DNA of 64,000 bases from Polaribacter aquimarinus (GTDB lineage: Bacteria; Bacteroidota; Bacteroidia; Flavobacteriales; Flavobacteriaceae), in contig NZ_QFFG01000004.1 in NCBI RefSeq assembly GCF_003129485.1, forward strand, positions 280,393 to 344,392, given 5' to 3'. Positions 8,359 to 19,986 of this stretch are shown here, in pieces. Under the pieces are notes generated by a model. The model saw only the letters and a program-made list of their open reading frames with translations, had not been told where the DNA came from and did not search any database. The stretch's first letter is position 1. Each line of letters starts with the position of its first letter. A program made the translations under genes and the position numbers.

Positions 8359-11166
8359 ATGAAAAAAATTACACTTTTATTCTTGTTATTTTCTACTATT
8401 ACATATTGTCAAGTAATAATTACACCAGCTACCTTTGATATGAACCAAAGCATTACAATTAGCATAGACGCTAAAAGTAGCGCTACAAATTGTAACAAAT
8501 TTAGTAATCCTCAAAAAATATATATCCACTCTGGTGTTGGTGATGATAACAATCCTTTTGGAAAAAGTGTAGTTGGTAATTGGGGACAAGATGATGGTAT
8601 TGGTGAAATGACATTAAATTCGACAAACAACAGATGGGAAATTACTTTTATCCCTAAAACATATTATAACCTAACAGATTCAGAAGTTGCAACAATTACA
8701 AAAATGGGAATGGTATTTAGAAATGAAAATGGTTCTCAAGAATTTAAAGATAATGGTTGTAATGATTTTGTTTTTAACGTAGGTACTTTTCAATTAACCT
8801 TAAATTCTCCATCAAATACTACGACTACTTTAAATTCAGGTCAAATCTATTCTATAAGCGCTTCAACATCAAAAGCAGCTAATTTTACTTTAAAAGCAAA
8901 TGGAAATATTATCGATCAAAAAACAAATTTAACCAACTATAATTATCAACATACAGTAAACCAAGATATCGATTTTACTCTAGAAGCTATTCACAATGGA
9001 GAAACAAAAAGTGTAACTTTTAATTTTATTGTTAAACCTACAATTACAGAAGCTGCTATACCTTCTGGCATGAAAGACGGTATCAATTTTAATCCAACAG
9101 ATAACACAAAAGCAACTTTAGTTTTTTATGCACCCATGAAAGAATTTGTTCATGTTATTGGCGATTTTAACAATTGGACAAGAAACAACATGTACTTACT
9201 AAAAAAAGACACTGCTAAAGATCGATTTTGGATAGAACTAACTGGTTTAACTCCACAAACAAATCATATGTATCAATATTTAGTTGATGGTGTAATAAAA
9301 GTTGCAGACCCCTACTCTACATCAATTTTAGACCCTTCTAACGATCAATATATCAACTCAACAACATACCCTAACCTACCTACTTATCCAACAGGAAAAA
9401 CTAGTCATGCAGTAACACTTTTAAGAACTGGTGATGAAGAATATCAATGGAAAACTACTGATTTTCAAAGACCCGCTAAAACAGATTTAGTTATATATGA
9501 GCTTTTAATAAGAGACTTTGATGCTTTACATAGTTTTGATGCTGTAAAAGCAAGATTAGATTACTTGCAAGGTTTAGGAATTAATGCGATAGAATTTATG
9601 CCTGTTAATGAATTTGACGGAAACGAATCTTGGGGTTATAATCCTTCATTTCATATGGCTCTTGATAAATATTATGGAACACCAAAAGCTTTCAAACAAC
9701 TCATTGACGAATGCCATAGAAGAGGAATTGCTGTAATTATAGATGTAGTTTACAATCATGCAAGTGGTCAGAATCCATATTTTAGAATGTATAGTTCGGA
9801 TAGCGAGAACTACGATGCACAAGTAAATGCCAATAGTCCCTTTTTTAATCAAACTGCTACACACAGTTACAGTGTTTTTAACGACTTAAATCATAGCAAG
9901 CAAGCTGTAAAAGATTATGTAAAAAGAACTGCTCAATATTGGATTGAAGAATTTAAAGTTGATGGATTTCGTTGGGATTTAACCAAAGGGTTTACTCAAA
10001 ATTGTACAAATAATGAAGGTTGCACCAACTCAGAACAAGCAGACAGGGTTGCTATTTTAAAAGAATACGCAGATTATCAATGGGAAAAAGATGCTGACTT
10101 CTATGTAATTTTTGAACATTTAGGCCCAAATTCTGAAGAAACTAAATGGGTTAATTATCGATTAAATGAGGGGAAAGGAATTATGGTTTGGAGTAATCAT
10201 AATTGGAATTATTCTTCAGCAACTAGAGGAAAACATACTGGTAGAGATACTAGACATAATAGAGATTATTCTTCAGATTTCTCTTGGATATCATATAAGA
10301 ATAGAGGGTGGTCTATACCCGCAAACATTAGTTATATGGAAAGTCATGATGAAGAAAGATTAATGTTTGAAAATTTTGATGATGGTAATTCTAATGGTTC
10401 ATATAATATAAAAAGTACCAATATTGGATTACAGAGATCAGAACTCGCAGGAGCCTTTTACTTTACCGTTCCTGGGCCAAAAATGATTTGGCAATTTGGA
10501 GAATTAGGATATGACATTAGTATCAATCAAAATGGTAGAGTTGGCAATAAACCTATTCTTTGGAATTATTTTAACAATCAAGAAAGAAAAGATATTTATA
10601 ACACTTGGAATAAATTAATCCAACTAAAACTTAAATACGATATTTTTAAAACATCAGATTTTACATTGGACGTCGCTAATATATTAGGATTAAAGAAAAT
10701 ACAACTTTCTTCACCAAACTCTCCTGAGATTAAATACATTACAATCGTAGGTAATTTTAGTACAACCACCCAAAACATCAACCCTACTCTACAAAAAACA
10801 GGAGTTTGGTATGATTTATTAGACAATAATAAAGCCCAAAACTTTACAAATACCAACAATTTAATCTCATTAGCACCAGGTGAGTTTAAAATTTTAGCAA
10901 GTGCTCCAGCTACACTTGCTACTGAAAATCTAATATTAAACCATGAGGTTTTAATTTATCCAAATCCTGTCAAAAATTCATTCAGATTAAATATTAAATC
11001 TAATAAGTTAACTCTTTTTGATATTAACGGAAAAAAAGTAAAAGAATTTAATGGTGCTTTTAACATTGATAAATCTTTTAATATTCAAGAATTAAAAAAA
11101 GGATTTTATATCTTAAAAATAGTCAACTCAAAAGGAAAATCTTATAAAAAACTAATTATTAATTAA
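8359..11166 (+). CDS. Secreted GH13 alpha-amylase with T9SS type A sorting domain
   Basis: 935-aa glycoside hydrolase expected to cut alpha-1,4-glucans outside the cell. A signal peptide (ending about TITYCQ) precedes uncharacterised beta-domains, then an E-set/CBM48-like domain (HVIGDFNNW, about residues 250-330), then the GH13 barrel. The four GH13 regions are visible: DVVYNH at 462-467, GFRWD with the nucleophile Asp540, FEHLG with the acid/base Glu586, and ESHDEE with Asp664. Ser662 replaces the commoner Asn before His-Asp. The last about 75 residues (YPNPVKNSFRLNI ... GFYILKIVNSKGKSYKKLIIN) are a T9SS type A sorting domain, so export uses the T9SS rather than the SusG-like lipoprotein route. 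Subfamily not assigned. Confidence 0.94.
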   Translation: MKKITLLFLLFSTITYCQVIITPATFDMNQSITISIDAKSSATNCNKFSNPQKIYIHSGVGDDNNPFGKSVVGNWGQDDGIGEMTLNSTNNRWEITFIPKTYYNLTDSEVATITKMGMVFRNENGSQEFKDNGCNDFVFNVGTFQLTLNSPSNTTTTLNSGQIYSISASTSKAANFTLKANGNIIDQKTNLTNYNYQHTVNQDIDFTLEAIHNGETKSVTFNFIVKPTITEAAIPSGMKDGINFNPTDNTKATLVFYAPMKEFVHVIGDFNNWTRNNMYLLKKDTAKDRFWIELTGLTPQTNHMYQYLVDGVIKVADPYSTSILDPSNDQYINSTTYPNLPTYPTGKTSHAVTLLRTGDEEYQWKTTDFQRPAKTDLVIYELLIRDFDALHSFDAVKARLDYLQGLGINAIEFMPVNEFDGNESWGYNPSFHMALDKYYGTPKAFKQLIDECHRRGIAVIIDVVYNHASGQNPYFRMYSSDSENYDAQVNANSPFFNQTATHSYSVFNDLNHSKQAVKDYVKRTAQYWIEEFKVDGFRWDLTKGFTQNCTNNEGCTNSEQADRVAILKEYADYQWEKDADFYVIFEHLGPNSEETKWVNYRLNEGKGIMVWSNHNWNYSSATRGKHTGRDTRHNRDYSSDFSWISYKNRGWSIPANISYMESHDEERLMFENFDDGNSNGSYNIKSTNIGLQRSELAGAFYFTVPGPKMIWQFGELGYDISINQNGRVGNKPILWNYFNNQERKDIYNTWNKLIQLKLKYDIFKTSDFTLDVANILGLKKIQLSSPNSPEIKYITIVGNFSTTTQNINPTLQKTGVWYDLLDNNKAQNFTNTNNLISLAPGEFKILASAPATLATENLILNHEVLIYPNPVKNSFRLNIKSNKLTLFDINGKKVKEFNGAFNIDKSFNIQELKKGFYILKIVNSKGKSYKKLIIN

Positions 11167-11196
11167 CCTTTTTTTCTTAACTATGAAAACTATCTA

Positions 11197-11228
11197 TTTG
11201 GTTTTATCACCTCTATGATGTATATTTG
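11197..11228 (+). promoter_or_regulatory. Promoter of giant gene A
   Basis: TTTG at 11197-11200, a 20-base spacer, and TATATTTG at 11221-11228, a full match to TAnnTTTG. It indicates independent transcription of the giant gene with a leader of about 43 nt, despite the short gap after the amylase. Confidence 0.7.
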
Positions 11229-11275
11229 TAAGGAGTAGCTATATAACTGTATAGCAGAGCTTTAAAAAATACATT

Positions 11276-14200
11276 ATGAAAATTATTATTTCGAGAGTAT
11301 TTGAATTTGGGGGAATTCAAAGCTTAAAGAATAATTTAGCCTCCTTTACTTTTATTGTATTACTTACTATACTTAGCATTCAAACCAATGCTCAGACAAT
11401 TCCAAGTACTGGTTCTTCAGCTACAACTTGTGGAGACTGTACTCCAACTGGTTGGTTAGATTTTTTAGGAACTCCAGATATTTCGAATAGAAATGTTGCT
11501 GGTGGTCAAGGAACTATTGGTTCAGAAGCAACTTGGACAAATGCACCACTACCTTTACCTCCAACTGGAGATGCTACTTGGATAACAATGAAAGATTTAG
11601 GTGGAAATGGAACAGAAGAATCTGTTAAAACTAATATGGGAAGTATAGTTTCTGGTAAAGTTTACAGATTAACCCTCTATACAATGACCGCTATTAGTAA
11701 CGCAGATGGTGGAACAGGAAATGATGAATATTATGGAGGAGCATACAAATCTAAATTTGATTATCAAATCGGCAAAAACGATGCTAATTTACAACCAAGA
11801 CAGGTTGTTTCTGGATTAACCCAAAACTCTTGGGGAAAAACATTTTTTTATTTTTTAGGAGACCCGGATGTGGATAACTCAATGGTTCTAAATATTTTTC
11901 CCGGAGAGTATTCTGCTTATGCGGGTATTGGAACAACTTCTCCTGAAAATCTATTTGTAGAACCTTTACATATTGCTGTAGAATTAAATGCTCTAGACGA
12001 ATTAGATTCAGATGGAGATGGTGTGCCAGATTCTGTGGATATAGATGATGATAACGATGGTATATTAGACACCGAAGAACTAACTGTTAGTGGAACAACT
12101 TATGACCCATTAGGTGATGAAGATGGAGATTTGCTTCCTAACTATTTAGATGTTAGAGATGATAATGGAACTTCAGACGGTAGTACAACAGATTATAATG
12201 ATATTAATGGAGATGGAATACCTGATGTTTATGACTTCGATAAAGATGGAATACCTAATCATTTGGATTTAGATTCAGACAACGATGGTATCCCAGATAT
12301 TATAGAAGGTCAGCCAACAGCCACATATGTTGCTCCAACTGGAGTTGTAGGAGCCAATGGGTTAGATAGTGCCTATGAAAACAATGATACACCAAGCGCT
12401 ACAAGTTATACTGTTGTTAATACAGATAGTGGAGTAGATACAATTCCAGATTATTTAGATTTAGATTCAGATAACGATGGAACTAGCGATGAAATTGAAG
12501 CAAATTCGGCATTAACAGAAGAAGTTGGAGACAATGGCTTAGACAATGCTTATGATAATGGAGATGATTATTCTGACCCAAATGGTAGCTTTGACAATAC
12601 ACAAACAGACAACTTTCCAGACACAACAGTAGGTGGTGACGTTAACTGGAGAGATAATGGAACCACGGTTGGTAAAGATACTGATGGAGATGGTATTTTA
12701 GACAATGTAGATATAGATGATGATAACGATGGTATTCCTGATGTAAACGAATGTGCTACATCAAATACTGTTGCAAGTGATGCCTCTGGAATTCAAGCAG
12801 AAACTAGTATCACAACTTCAGCAAATGCCATAGGTTCTAATAATGCTTATGCTATTTTAGATGATGTTGGAGATAGTTTAACCATAGATTTAAATAGCGA
12901 TACAGATGTTGCCGACAATACTCTTATTTTTATTGAATCTTCCATAACAGGAGACAATACTCATACCATGAGAGTAGAACAATCTGCAGATAATATTACA
13001 TTCTCAAATCAAAAAATATTTACCTGGACAACTACCGGAGCTGATGAAAACAAAGAATATAGATTAGATGGAGTTGCAAGATATGTCAGAATTCGATTAG
13101 AAGTAGATAATGGAGGAACATTACAAATAGACAATGTAAGTTTCGAAGGCTTTACTATTACTTGTGATGAAGATGGAGATGGAATCCCTAACGAGTTGGA
13201 TTTAGACTCAGATAATGATGGAATTCCAGATAATATAGAATCTCAAGTTACTTCTGCTTATGTTCCACCTGCAGATGTAGATTCAGATGGAGATGGTTTA
13301 GACGATGCTTATGATCCGGATTGCACCCCTTGTGGAGCAGTAACTGGTGTAGATTTATCAACACCAAATAATCATGACGGATTGGATAATCCAGATTATC
13401 TTGACTTAGATTCAGATAACGATGGAACCTCAGATAGAATAGAAGCTAACCTCTCTCTTAGTGGTTCTCCTGGAGCCAATGGTTTAGACTCTAATTACGA
13501 CAATGGAGATAATTATGTAGATGTTAACGGAAATAATGATGACACTCCTTTCGGTGAATATCCTAACACAAATGGTGCTGATGTACCAAATGATGTTGAT
13601 TGGAGAGATAACACAACAATATATACAGATAATGATAATGATGGTGTTCCTGACACCACAGATTTAGATGATGACAACGATGGTATCTTAGACACAGAAG
13701 AAACAGGTGGTTACGACCCATCTGCAGATGCAGATACAGATGACATACCAAACTATAAAGACCCTGATTTTGCAACTGGTGTTCCTGGTGATACTATCAA
13801 TACTTTTGGTATTTGGACCAGCTTAGACCCAGACAATGATGGAGTTCCGAATCATTTTGATTTAGATGCAGATAACGATGGAATACCTGATAATATAGAA
13901 GGACAAACTACTAATGGATATATCATTCCAAATGGAGTTGTAAATGCAAGTGGTATAGATACGGCATATGGTATTAGTGGATTAACACCTATAGATACAG
14001 ATACAGATGGAGATAATGATTATTTAGAACTTGACTCAGATAATGATGGCTTATTAGATAATACAGAAGCTGGTGTTACCTTAACAGGAATTGTTGGTAA
14101 CAATGGTTTAGACAATGTTTATGATAATGGTGATAACTACACAGACGTAAATGGTAGTTTTGATGGTTCTCAAACTGATAATTTCCCAGATGATGATGGT

Positions 14201-17200
14201 GATGTTTTTTCTGGTGGAGATGTAGATTACAGAGATAATACGTTTACAATCGATACTGATGGAGATGGCGTAAACGATGAAATAGATTTAGATGATGACA
14301 ATGACGGTATTTTAGATTCCATAGAACAAAGTACTAATGGAGATTGTGTTGGAGCCGATAAAACTCTAGACTGGGGAGACACTAGTGAATTTGGAGGAAA
14401 TACTACTACTGAAGACCCAACCACTTTAAATGGAGGTGTTACTACAGAAAGTAAAGTAGATATTACATTAACTAGAACTACAACTGTAGGTAGTGATAGT
14501 AATTATCTCATTGGTAATTCTGCTGTTTCGAATAGCACAAATGCATATATTTTTACGCAAAGAGCAGCTGTTTCGGCAGAATCAAGACACATATTTACCT
14601 TTAAAGCTCCTGTAAAAGACTTAAGCTTTACCATTTATGATATTGATGAAGATAATGGTGCTGGTGGAACATCAAAAGACAAAGTTCAAATTATTATTAC
14701 ACAACAAGATGGATCTACATATACTATGGTTGGAGGTACAGACTATACAACACCAGCTGCAACTATAACAGATTTAGGTTCAAATACTTTCGAGGCAAAT
14801 AACGACAACACCAACGAAGACCTAGTTATTAACTCAATTCCTGTTTATATTACAAAAATTCAAATAGTTTTTTCTAATACTGGGTCTGGTTCTATATCAA
14901 ACAATCAAAGTTTAGCTGTTGGAAACTTTACGTATTGTTCACCATTAGATTCAGATGGAGATGGTATTTTCGATTATATAGATTTAGATTCTGATAACGA
15001 TGGTATTCCAGACAATATTGAAGCACAATCAACAGCAGGTTACATTACTCCTTCTGGTAGTTACAGTATTACAGGTATAGATTTAGCATACGGAACAGGT
15101 CTTACACCAGTTAACACAGATGGTGATGCTAACCCAGATTATTTAGATTTAGATTCTGATAACGAAGGAGGTTTTGATATTGTAGAATCTGGTGCTGGTT
15201 TAACAGATGGAAATACAGATGGTATAGCAGATGGTGCTCCTTCAGTTTTTGGCACAAATGGTTTAATAAACACTCTTGAAACAGGAGATACAGATCAAGG
15301 TTACACTGATGTTAATGGTGAATATGACAACACTTTTAAAACCGTTTTTACAGATACAGATGGTGATGTAGATATGGGAGGTGATTTAGATTATAGAGAT
15401 GATTTAGCTGGAATAGATTTAGATAATGATGGTTTTGTGAATTCTGTCGATATAGATGATGATGGTGATGGAATACCAGATATTAATGAAAGTGGTGGTA
15501 ATGATCCTGATGGTGATGAAGACAATGATGGAACACTTAACTATCTTGACACATCAGATGATGGCTCAGGTGGCCCAGGAGGTACAACCAATTACACTGA
15601 TGCAGACGGCAATGGTATTCCTGATGTTTATGATTTTGATGGTGATGGTGTTGCTAACCATTTAGACATAGATGCAGACAACGATGGTATTCCAGACAAT
15701 GTAGAAGCACAAACAACTACAGGTTATGTTCCACCTGCAACTGTCGGTGATACAGATACTGATAATGATGGTTTAAATGATGCTTACGACCCAGATTGTA
15801 CACCTTGTGGTAGTATAACTGGTGTAGATTTATCAACTCCAAACAATCATGATGGTACAGACAACCCTGATTATTTAGATACAGATTCAGATAACGATGG
15901 AACTTTCGATATTGCAGAAAATCAAGTAAATAATGCTACTGATGCAATTTTAGATGCAAATACTGGCAATACTACTGACGGAACTCCAGACGGAATTGTT
16001 GACCCATCAAGCTTTGTAGATACTGATGGAGATGGTTTAGCAGATGTTTTTGAAGGCATAGACAATAATGATGGCTATGATGTAAATGATGAAATAGATA
16101 CACCACAGTCTGACTTACCAGATGTAGATTCTGATGTTCTTACAACTGGAGATGTAGATTTTAGAGATAATACGTTAGATCCTGTTACTCCTGGAATTAC
16201 AAATGGTATTCTTTGGTTAAGAGCAGACAGAGGTGTAACAGAAGCCTCAGATGAAGTTACAGCATGGGTAGATCAAACCACACCTTCTTTTACAGCTACA
16301 TCTCCAACAGGAGAAGCTCCAGATAGATTAGATGCTACTGCCAACTTGTTAAATTTTAACCCAGTTATCGATTTTGATGATACAAATAATGAAGATTTAA
16401 TAATTACAGGTGGTATCTTAGGGAGTGGATCAACATATGACAATTTATGGACATATGTTGTTACAAATCCTAATACACATAAAAACTCATTTATATTTGT
16501 GGAAGCTTTAACAGGTTCAAGTGTTAACTTCCATGTTAAAATTAGTAACGATGCTCCTACTGATCCTCTTGTGTGGAGGCAACGTTTTGGAGCAAGTGGG
16601 ACTATTTTTGCAACTAATAATCCACCAAATTTTTTAAATAATTATTCATTATACACTTTTGGAACGGCTACTTCAAGCACAGATACCCCAACAGGATTTG
16701 AACAAGCAAATCATCAATTAGGTGCTGTTTTAAATACTACAAGTGGTAATACAATAGCTACTATAACCGGTGCTGGTTCCAATATGGGTATTGGAAGTAA
16801 TGCAGGAGGAAGTAACCGCTATTGGGATGGACAAATTGCGGAAATAATGGTTTTTAATGAAAAACCTACAGCATTAAAACAACAATCCATAGAAAGTTAT
16901 TTGGCAATAAAATACGGTTTTACGTTAAGTACAACTTCCTATTCTGCAGACATTGTAGAAGGAGATTATATTTTATCCGATCAATCTACAAAAGTTTGGG
17001 ATTACAGTGCTAACAGCTCATATCATAATGATGTAGCTGGTATTGGTAGAGACGATGCTTTAGATTTTATCCAAAAACAATCTAAATCAGTTGGCGTAAG
17101 TTCGGATGCCATTATAACTATTGGTTTAGGAGCAATTGCTTCTTCAAACACTGCTAATGCTAATTCATTTAGCAGTAACAAAGATTTCTTAATGTGGGGT

Positions 17201-19858
17201 AATGACAATGGTGTAATTAATACAACAACAGAAACTGAAATTATTTGTGCTCCCGAAAAAACTATTGGTAGAACTTGGAAAATTGTAGAAACTGGTAATG
17301 TTGGTTCTGTTCAAATAGCCGCTAATAAAGCCATTATTGATGGTGCTTTAAACACACCATTTACCATAAAAGTTTTAAAAGTAGCTGATGATGAAGCCTT
17401 TACTACAAATGTTAATTATGTTCCATTAAATGACACTACTATAAACTCAGAAAATGTTTATGAAGCCAACTTCGACTTCAATGGTACTAAATATTTTACC
17501 TACAGTGAAATAAACGGAATCTTTTGGAATGGTGGTGAAGCTTTAGAAGCAGATAGATGGATTGGTGGATTCAATTCTGGGAAGCCGACTACAAATGTAG
17601 CTGATAAAGATAAGGTAATGATTATTGATGCTCAAGGTACCTCTAACCACCCAACTCTAACAGAAGATGCCATTGTAGAATGTGTTTGGATTAAAACTGG
17701 CTCTAAATTAATGGTAGATGATAACAAATATTTAGAGTTTGATGAAGATTTTATTTTAGATGGTGAATTACGTTTAATTGACAACGGACAATTAATACAA
17801 ACCCATACAGGTTTATCAAATGTTCAAGGTAACGGAAAGCTATATAGAGACCAAGCAGCAATTGTACCTAGCATATACAGATATCATTATTGGACTTCTC
17901 CAGTAAGAGAACTAAATAAAGACACCTTTAGAGTTGGAGAAGTATTATTTGATGGGAATGACTCAACATCTGAAACATCTATTTTGCGACCTATTACTTG
18001 GTCTGGAGAGGGTAATATTTATGATGGTGCCACAGGAACTGTTTCTCCAGATTTACCCATTAAAATTGCACCTTATTGGATTTATTCTTATTTGTATGGA
18101 ACTACTCAAGCAGATTGGGCACAACAGTTTCAAACAGGTGTTTTACAAAGAGGACAAGGTTTTTCAATGAAAAGTACTGGTCAAAATCCACAGAATTTCA
18201 CTTTTGCGGGTACACCAAATGATGGTTCAATTACCTTTAATTTTCCAGCAAATACTACAAGCTTATTAGGTAATCCCTACCCATCTGCGTTAGATGCTGT
18301 AAATTTTATCAGCACTAATTTAAGTTCTATCGATGGTACTCTATATTTTTGGGAACATACTGGTGAAGACGATTCTGTTTCTTCTGCTACAGAAGGTCAT
18401 AATTTAACAGGTTATCAAGGTGGATATTCTCAAAGAAACATAGCTATGGGAATTGCAGCTAATAGTGTTCCAGCTGTTGCACCTTTCACATTCGATTTTG
18501 AGAATGCCATAGACAATACATCAGATATAACTCAAACAGTAGAAGGTTTTTCTGTTACGTATACTACTTCTAACAATAAACAAGATTTAGACACCACTGA
18601 AAATGAAGCTGGTGGAACAACGGGTAAATATTTAGATTTGAATGATGAAATTTCAGCATCATACACCTCAACATTTACTTTTAATAGTGATGTAGATATT
18701 GTAAGTGTTTATATTGCTAAAAAAGGAGCTGGAACTTTGAATGTTACATTTAGCGATAATGGACCTGAAGATAATGATGATGTTGTTCAGGTTCTTACAG
18801 ATACAAACGGAGTTACGGTTAATTTAAATTGGGTTGATGTATCTTCTTTTACTATTAGTGCTGATAATGAATATAATTTAATAATAGATGATATTAAATT
18901 TAGAGAAGGTAATTTACCTGGTATAGATCCCGCAGATACTTACCATGCCCCAAACCGATATATCGCTGTAGCTCAAGGTTTTTTTGTTTCTGCATCACCT
19001 TCTGGAGGTGAAGTAAGGTTTGAAAACTCCATGAGAAATTTTGAAACAGATATTTACAGTGACCCAAGTAATGATGGTAGTGGTACAGGAACATATTTCT
19101 TTAAAGGAGTTAAACAACAAAAAAATGCAAGTAACAACAATATACAAGATGTAAACCTCTTGCCTATTTTAAAATTAGGGTTTAACTACAAATCTCCTAG
19201 ACAAATTGATTTACATAGACAAATCGGAATTTCATTTAGAAGAGGCAACACATTCAACTATGACAACGGATATGATAGTGAAGTTTACGATGTTGGAACA
19301 ACAGATTTCTATTGGCATTTTCCTGATTATTCAAATAAGAAGCTTATTATTGCGGGCGTTTCAGAAATTAATAAAGACTTAGAAGTTCCTTTAACGATTT
19401 CTGTAGATAATAATACACCTTTTACTATTGAAATAGATCATCAAAGAAATATTGATAAAGATATTTTTATTCATGATAAAGTAACGAATATTTATCACAA
19501 ATTATCAGATGAAACTGCTATAGAGTTTAAACTTGATAAAGGCGAATATAGAAAACGTTTTTATTTAACCTTTAATGAAAGTAGCCCTACTTTAAATACT
19601 GATGAAAATATAATACTTAAAAAAATTAATATTTATTTAAATAACGATTCAAAAGAAATAATTATTGAAAACAAAGACAATATTATAATAAAAAATATAG
19701 AAATCTATAACATATTAGGGCAAAAAATAAAAACTTGGTCTAATATAAAAAGAACCTTAGAAAATAGATTAGAGGTTAAAACTTTATCCAATTCTTTTTA
19801 TATTATTAAAATTAAAACCGAAAAAGAAATTTTATCTAAAAAGATTTTTATAAAGTAG
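11276..19858 (+). CDS. Giant T9SS-exported TSP3-repeat surface protein A
   Basis: 2860-aa predicted secreted protein. An unusual N-terminal stretch ([13 protein letters not shown]...) precedes a hydrophobic signal core ending TNAQ near residue 40. A conserved N-terminal domain with paired Cys ([13 protein letters not shown]) follows to about residue 235. Residues about 240-1640 are dominated by calcium-binding thrombospondin-type-3-like units ([14 protein letters not shown] and relatives, at least ten modules) alternating with NGLD.AYDNGD...DVDYRD units and two inserted beta-domains. A LamG-like region begins [12 protein letters not shown] at about 1642, and a conserved module ([49 protein letters not shown]) spans about 2080-2620. 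The last about 80 residues ([12 protein letters not shown] ... [23 protein letters not shown]) are a T9SS type A sorting domain. Adhesin or matrix function is inferred. Confidence 0.85.
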   Translation: MKIIISRVFEFGGIQSLKNNLASFTFIVLLTILSIQTNAQTIPSTGSSATTCGDCTPTGWLDFLGTPDISNRNVAGGQGTIGSEATWTNAPLPLPPTGDATWITMKDLGGNGTEESVKTNMGSIVSGKVYRLTLYTMTAISNADGGTGNDEYYGGAYKSKFDYQIGKNDANLQPRQVVSGLTQNSWGKTFFYFLGDPDVDNSMVLNIFPGEYSAYAGIGTTSPENLFVEPLHIAVELNALDELDSDGDGVPDSVDIDDDNDGILDTEELTVSGTTYDPLGDEDGDLLPNYLDVRDDNGTSDGSTTDYNDINGDGIPDVYDFDKDGIPNHLDLDSDNDGIPDIIEGQPTATYVAPTGVVGANGLDSAYENNDTPSATSYTVVNTDSGVDTIPDYLDLDSDNDGTSDEIEANSALTEEVGDNGLDNAYDNGDDYSDPNGSFDNTQTDNFPDTTVGGDVNWRDNGTTVGKDTDGDGILDNVDIDDDNDGIPDVNECATSNTVASDASGIQAETSITTSANAIGSNNAYAILDDVGDSLTIDLNSDTDVADNTLIFIESSITGDNTHTMRVEQSADNITFSNQKIFTWTTTGADENKEYRLDGVARYVRIRLEVDNGGTLQIDNVSFEGFTITCDEDGDGIPNELDLDSDNDGIPDNIESQVTSAYVPPADVDSDGDGLDDAYDPDCTPCGAVTGVDLSTPNNHDGLDNPDYLDLDSDNDGTSDRIEANLSLSGSPGANGLDSNYDNGDNYVDVNGNNDDTPFGEYPNTNGADVPNDVDWRDNTTIYTDNDNDGVPDTTDLDDDNDGILDTEETGGYDPSADADTDDIPNYKDPDFATGVPGDTINTFGIWTSLDPDNDGVPNHFDLDADNDGIPDNIEGQTTNGYIIPNGVVNASGIDTAYGISGLTPIDTDTDGDNDYLELDSDNDGLLDNTEAGVTLTGIVGNNGLDNVYDNGDNYTDVNGSFDGSQTDNFPDDDGDVFSGGDVDYRDNTFTIDTDGDGVNDEIDLDDDNDGILDSIEQSTNGDCVGADKTLDWGDTSEFGGNTTTEDPTTLNGGVTTESKVDITLTRTTTVGSDSNYLIGNSAVSNSTNAYIFTQRAAVSAESRHIFTFKAPVKDLSFTIYDIDEDNGAGGTSKDKVQIIITQQDGSTYTMVGGTDYTTPAATITDLGSNTFEANNDNTNEDLVINSIPVYITKIQIVFSNTGSGSISNNQSLAVGNFTYCSPLDSDGDGIFDYIDLDSDNDGIPDNIEAQSTAGYITPSGSYSITGIDLAYGTGLTPVNTDGDANPDYLDLDSDNEGGFDIVESGAGLTDGNTDGIADGAPSVFGTNGLINTLETGDTDQGYTDVNGEYDNTFKTVFTDTDGDVDMGGDLDYRDDLAGIDLDNDGFVNSVDIDDDGDGIPDINESGGNDPDGDEDNDGTLNYLDTSDDGSGGPGGTTNYTDADGNGIPDVYDFDGDGVANHLDIDADNDGIPDNVEAQTTTGYVPPATVGDTDTDNDGLNDAYDPDCTPCGSITGVDLSTPNNHDGTDNPDYLDTDSDNDGTFDIAENQVNNATDAILDANTGNTTDGTPDGIVDPSSFVDTDGDGLADVFEGIDNNDGYDVNDEIDTPQSDLPDVDSDVLTTGDVDFRDNTLDPVTPGITNGILWLRADRGVTEASDEVTAWVDQTTPSFTATSPTGEAPDRLDATANLLNFNPVIDFDDTNNEDLIITGGILGSGSTYDNLWTYVVTNPNTHKNSFIFVEALTGSSVNFHVKISNDAPTDPLVWRQRFGASGTIFATNNPPNFLNNYSLYTFGTATSSTDTPTGFEQANHQLGAVLNTTSGNTIATITGAGSNMGIGSNAGGSNRYWDGQIAEIMVFNEKPTALKQQSIESYLAIKYGFTLSTTSYSADIVEGDYILSDQSTKVWDYSANSSYHNDVAGIGRDDALDFIQKQSKSVGVSSDAIITIGLGAIASSNTANANSFSSNKDFLMWGNDNGVINTTTETEIICAPEKTIGRTWKIVETGNVGSVQIAANKAIIDGALNTPFTIKVLKVADDEAFTTNVNYVPLNDTTINSENVYEANFDFNGTKYFTYSEINGIFWNGGEALEADRWIGGFNSGKPTTNVADKDKVMIIDAQGTSNHPTLTEDAIVECVWIKTGSKLMVDDNKYLEFDEDFILDGELRLIDNGQLIQTHTGLSNVQGNGKLYRDQAAIVPSIYRYHYWTSPVRELNKDTFRVGEVLFDGNDSTSETSILRPITWSGEGNIYDGATGTVSPDLPIKIAPYWIYSYLYGTTQADWAQQFQTGVLQRGQGFSMKSTGQNPQNFTFAGTPNDGSITFNFPANTTSLLGNPYPSALDAVNFISTNLSSIDGTLYFWEHTGEDDSVSSATEGHNLTGYQGGYSQRNIAMGIAANSVPAVAPFTFDFENAIDNTSDITQTVEGFSVTYTTSNNKQDLDTTENEAGGTTGKYLDLNDEISASYTSTFTFNSDVDIVSVYIAKKGAGTLNVTFSDNGPEDNDDVVQVLTDTNGVTVNLNWVDVSSFTISADNEYNLIIDDIKFREGNLPGIDPADTYHAPNRYIAVAQGFFVSASPSGGEVRFENSMRNFETDIYSDPSNDGSGTGTYFFKGVKQQKNASNNNIQDVNLLPILKLGFNYKSPRQIDLHRQIGISFRRGNTFNYDNGYDSEVYDVGTTDFYWHFPDYSNKKLIIAGVSEINKDLEVPLTISVDNNTPFTIEIDHQRNIDKDIFIHDKVTNIYHKLSDETAIEFKLDKGEYRKRFYLTFNESSPTLNTDENIILKKINIYLNNDSKEIIIENKDNIIIKNIEIYNILGQKIKTWSNIKRTLENRLEVKTLSNSFYIIKIKTEKEILSKKIFIK

Positions 19859-19941
19859 TATAATAAGAACTTAAGTTAACAAATTATATTTTAACAAACA
19901 CATCTCATAGGTTATGTTTTTTTTATTAAAAAAAATAACAT

Positions 19942-19949
19942 TACTTTTG
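19942..19949 (+). promoter_or_regulatory. -7 element of giant gene B
   Basis: TACTTTTG matches TAnnTTTG; a T-rich stretch lies at the -33 distance but there is no clear TTTG. The predicted start of transcription is about 33 nt before the ATG at 19987. Confidence 0.5.
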
Positions 19950-19986
19950 CAGTATTCCCCCCAATTATTTATTCAACAAACAATAC

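Noticed and set aside
15456..15665. Methionine-rich plus-strand frame in giant gene A (and a like frame at 24470-24730)
   Set aside because: A frame-shifted reading of the repeated GAT/GGT codons; not a real protein.
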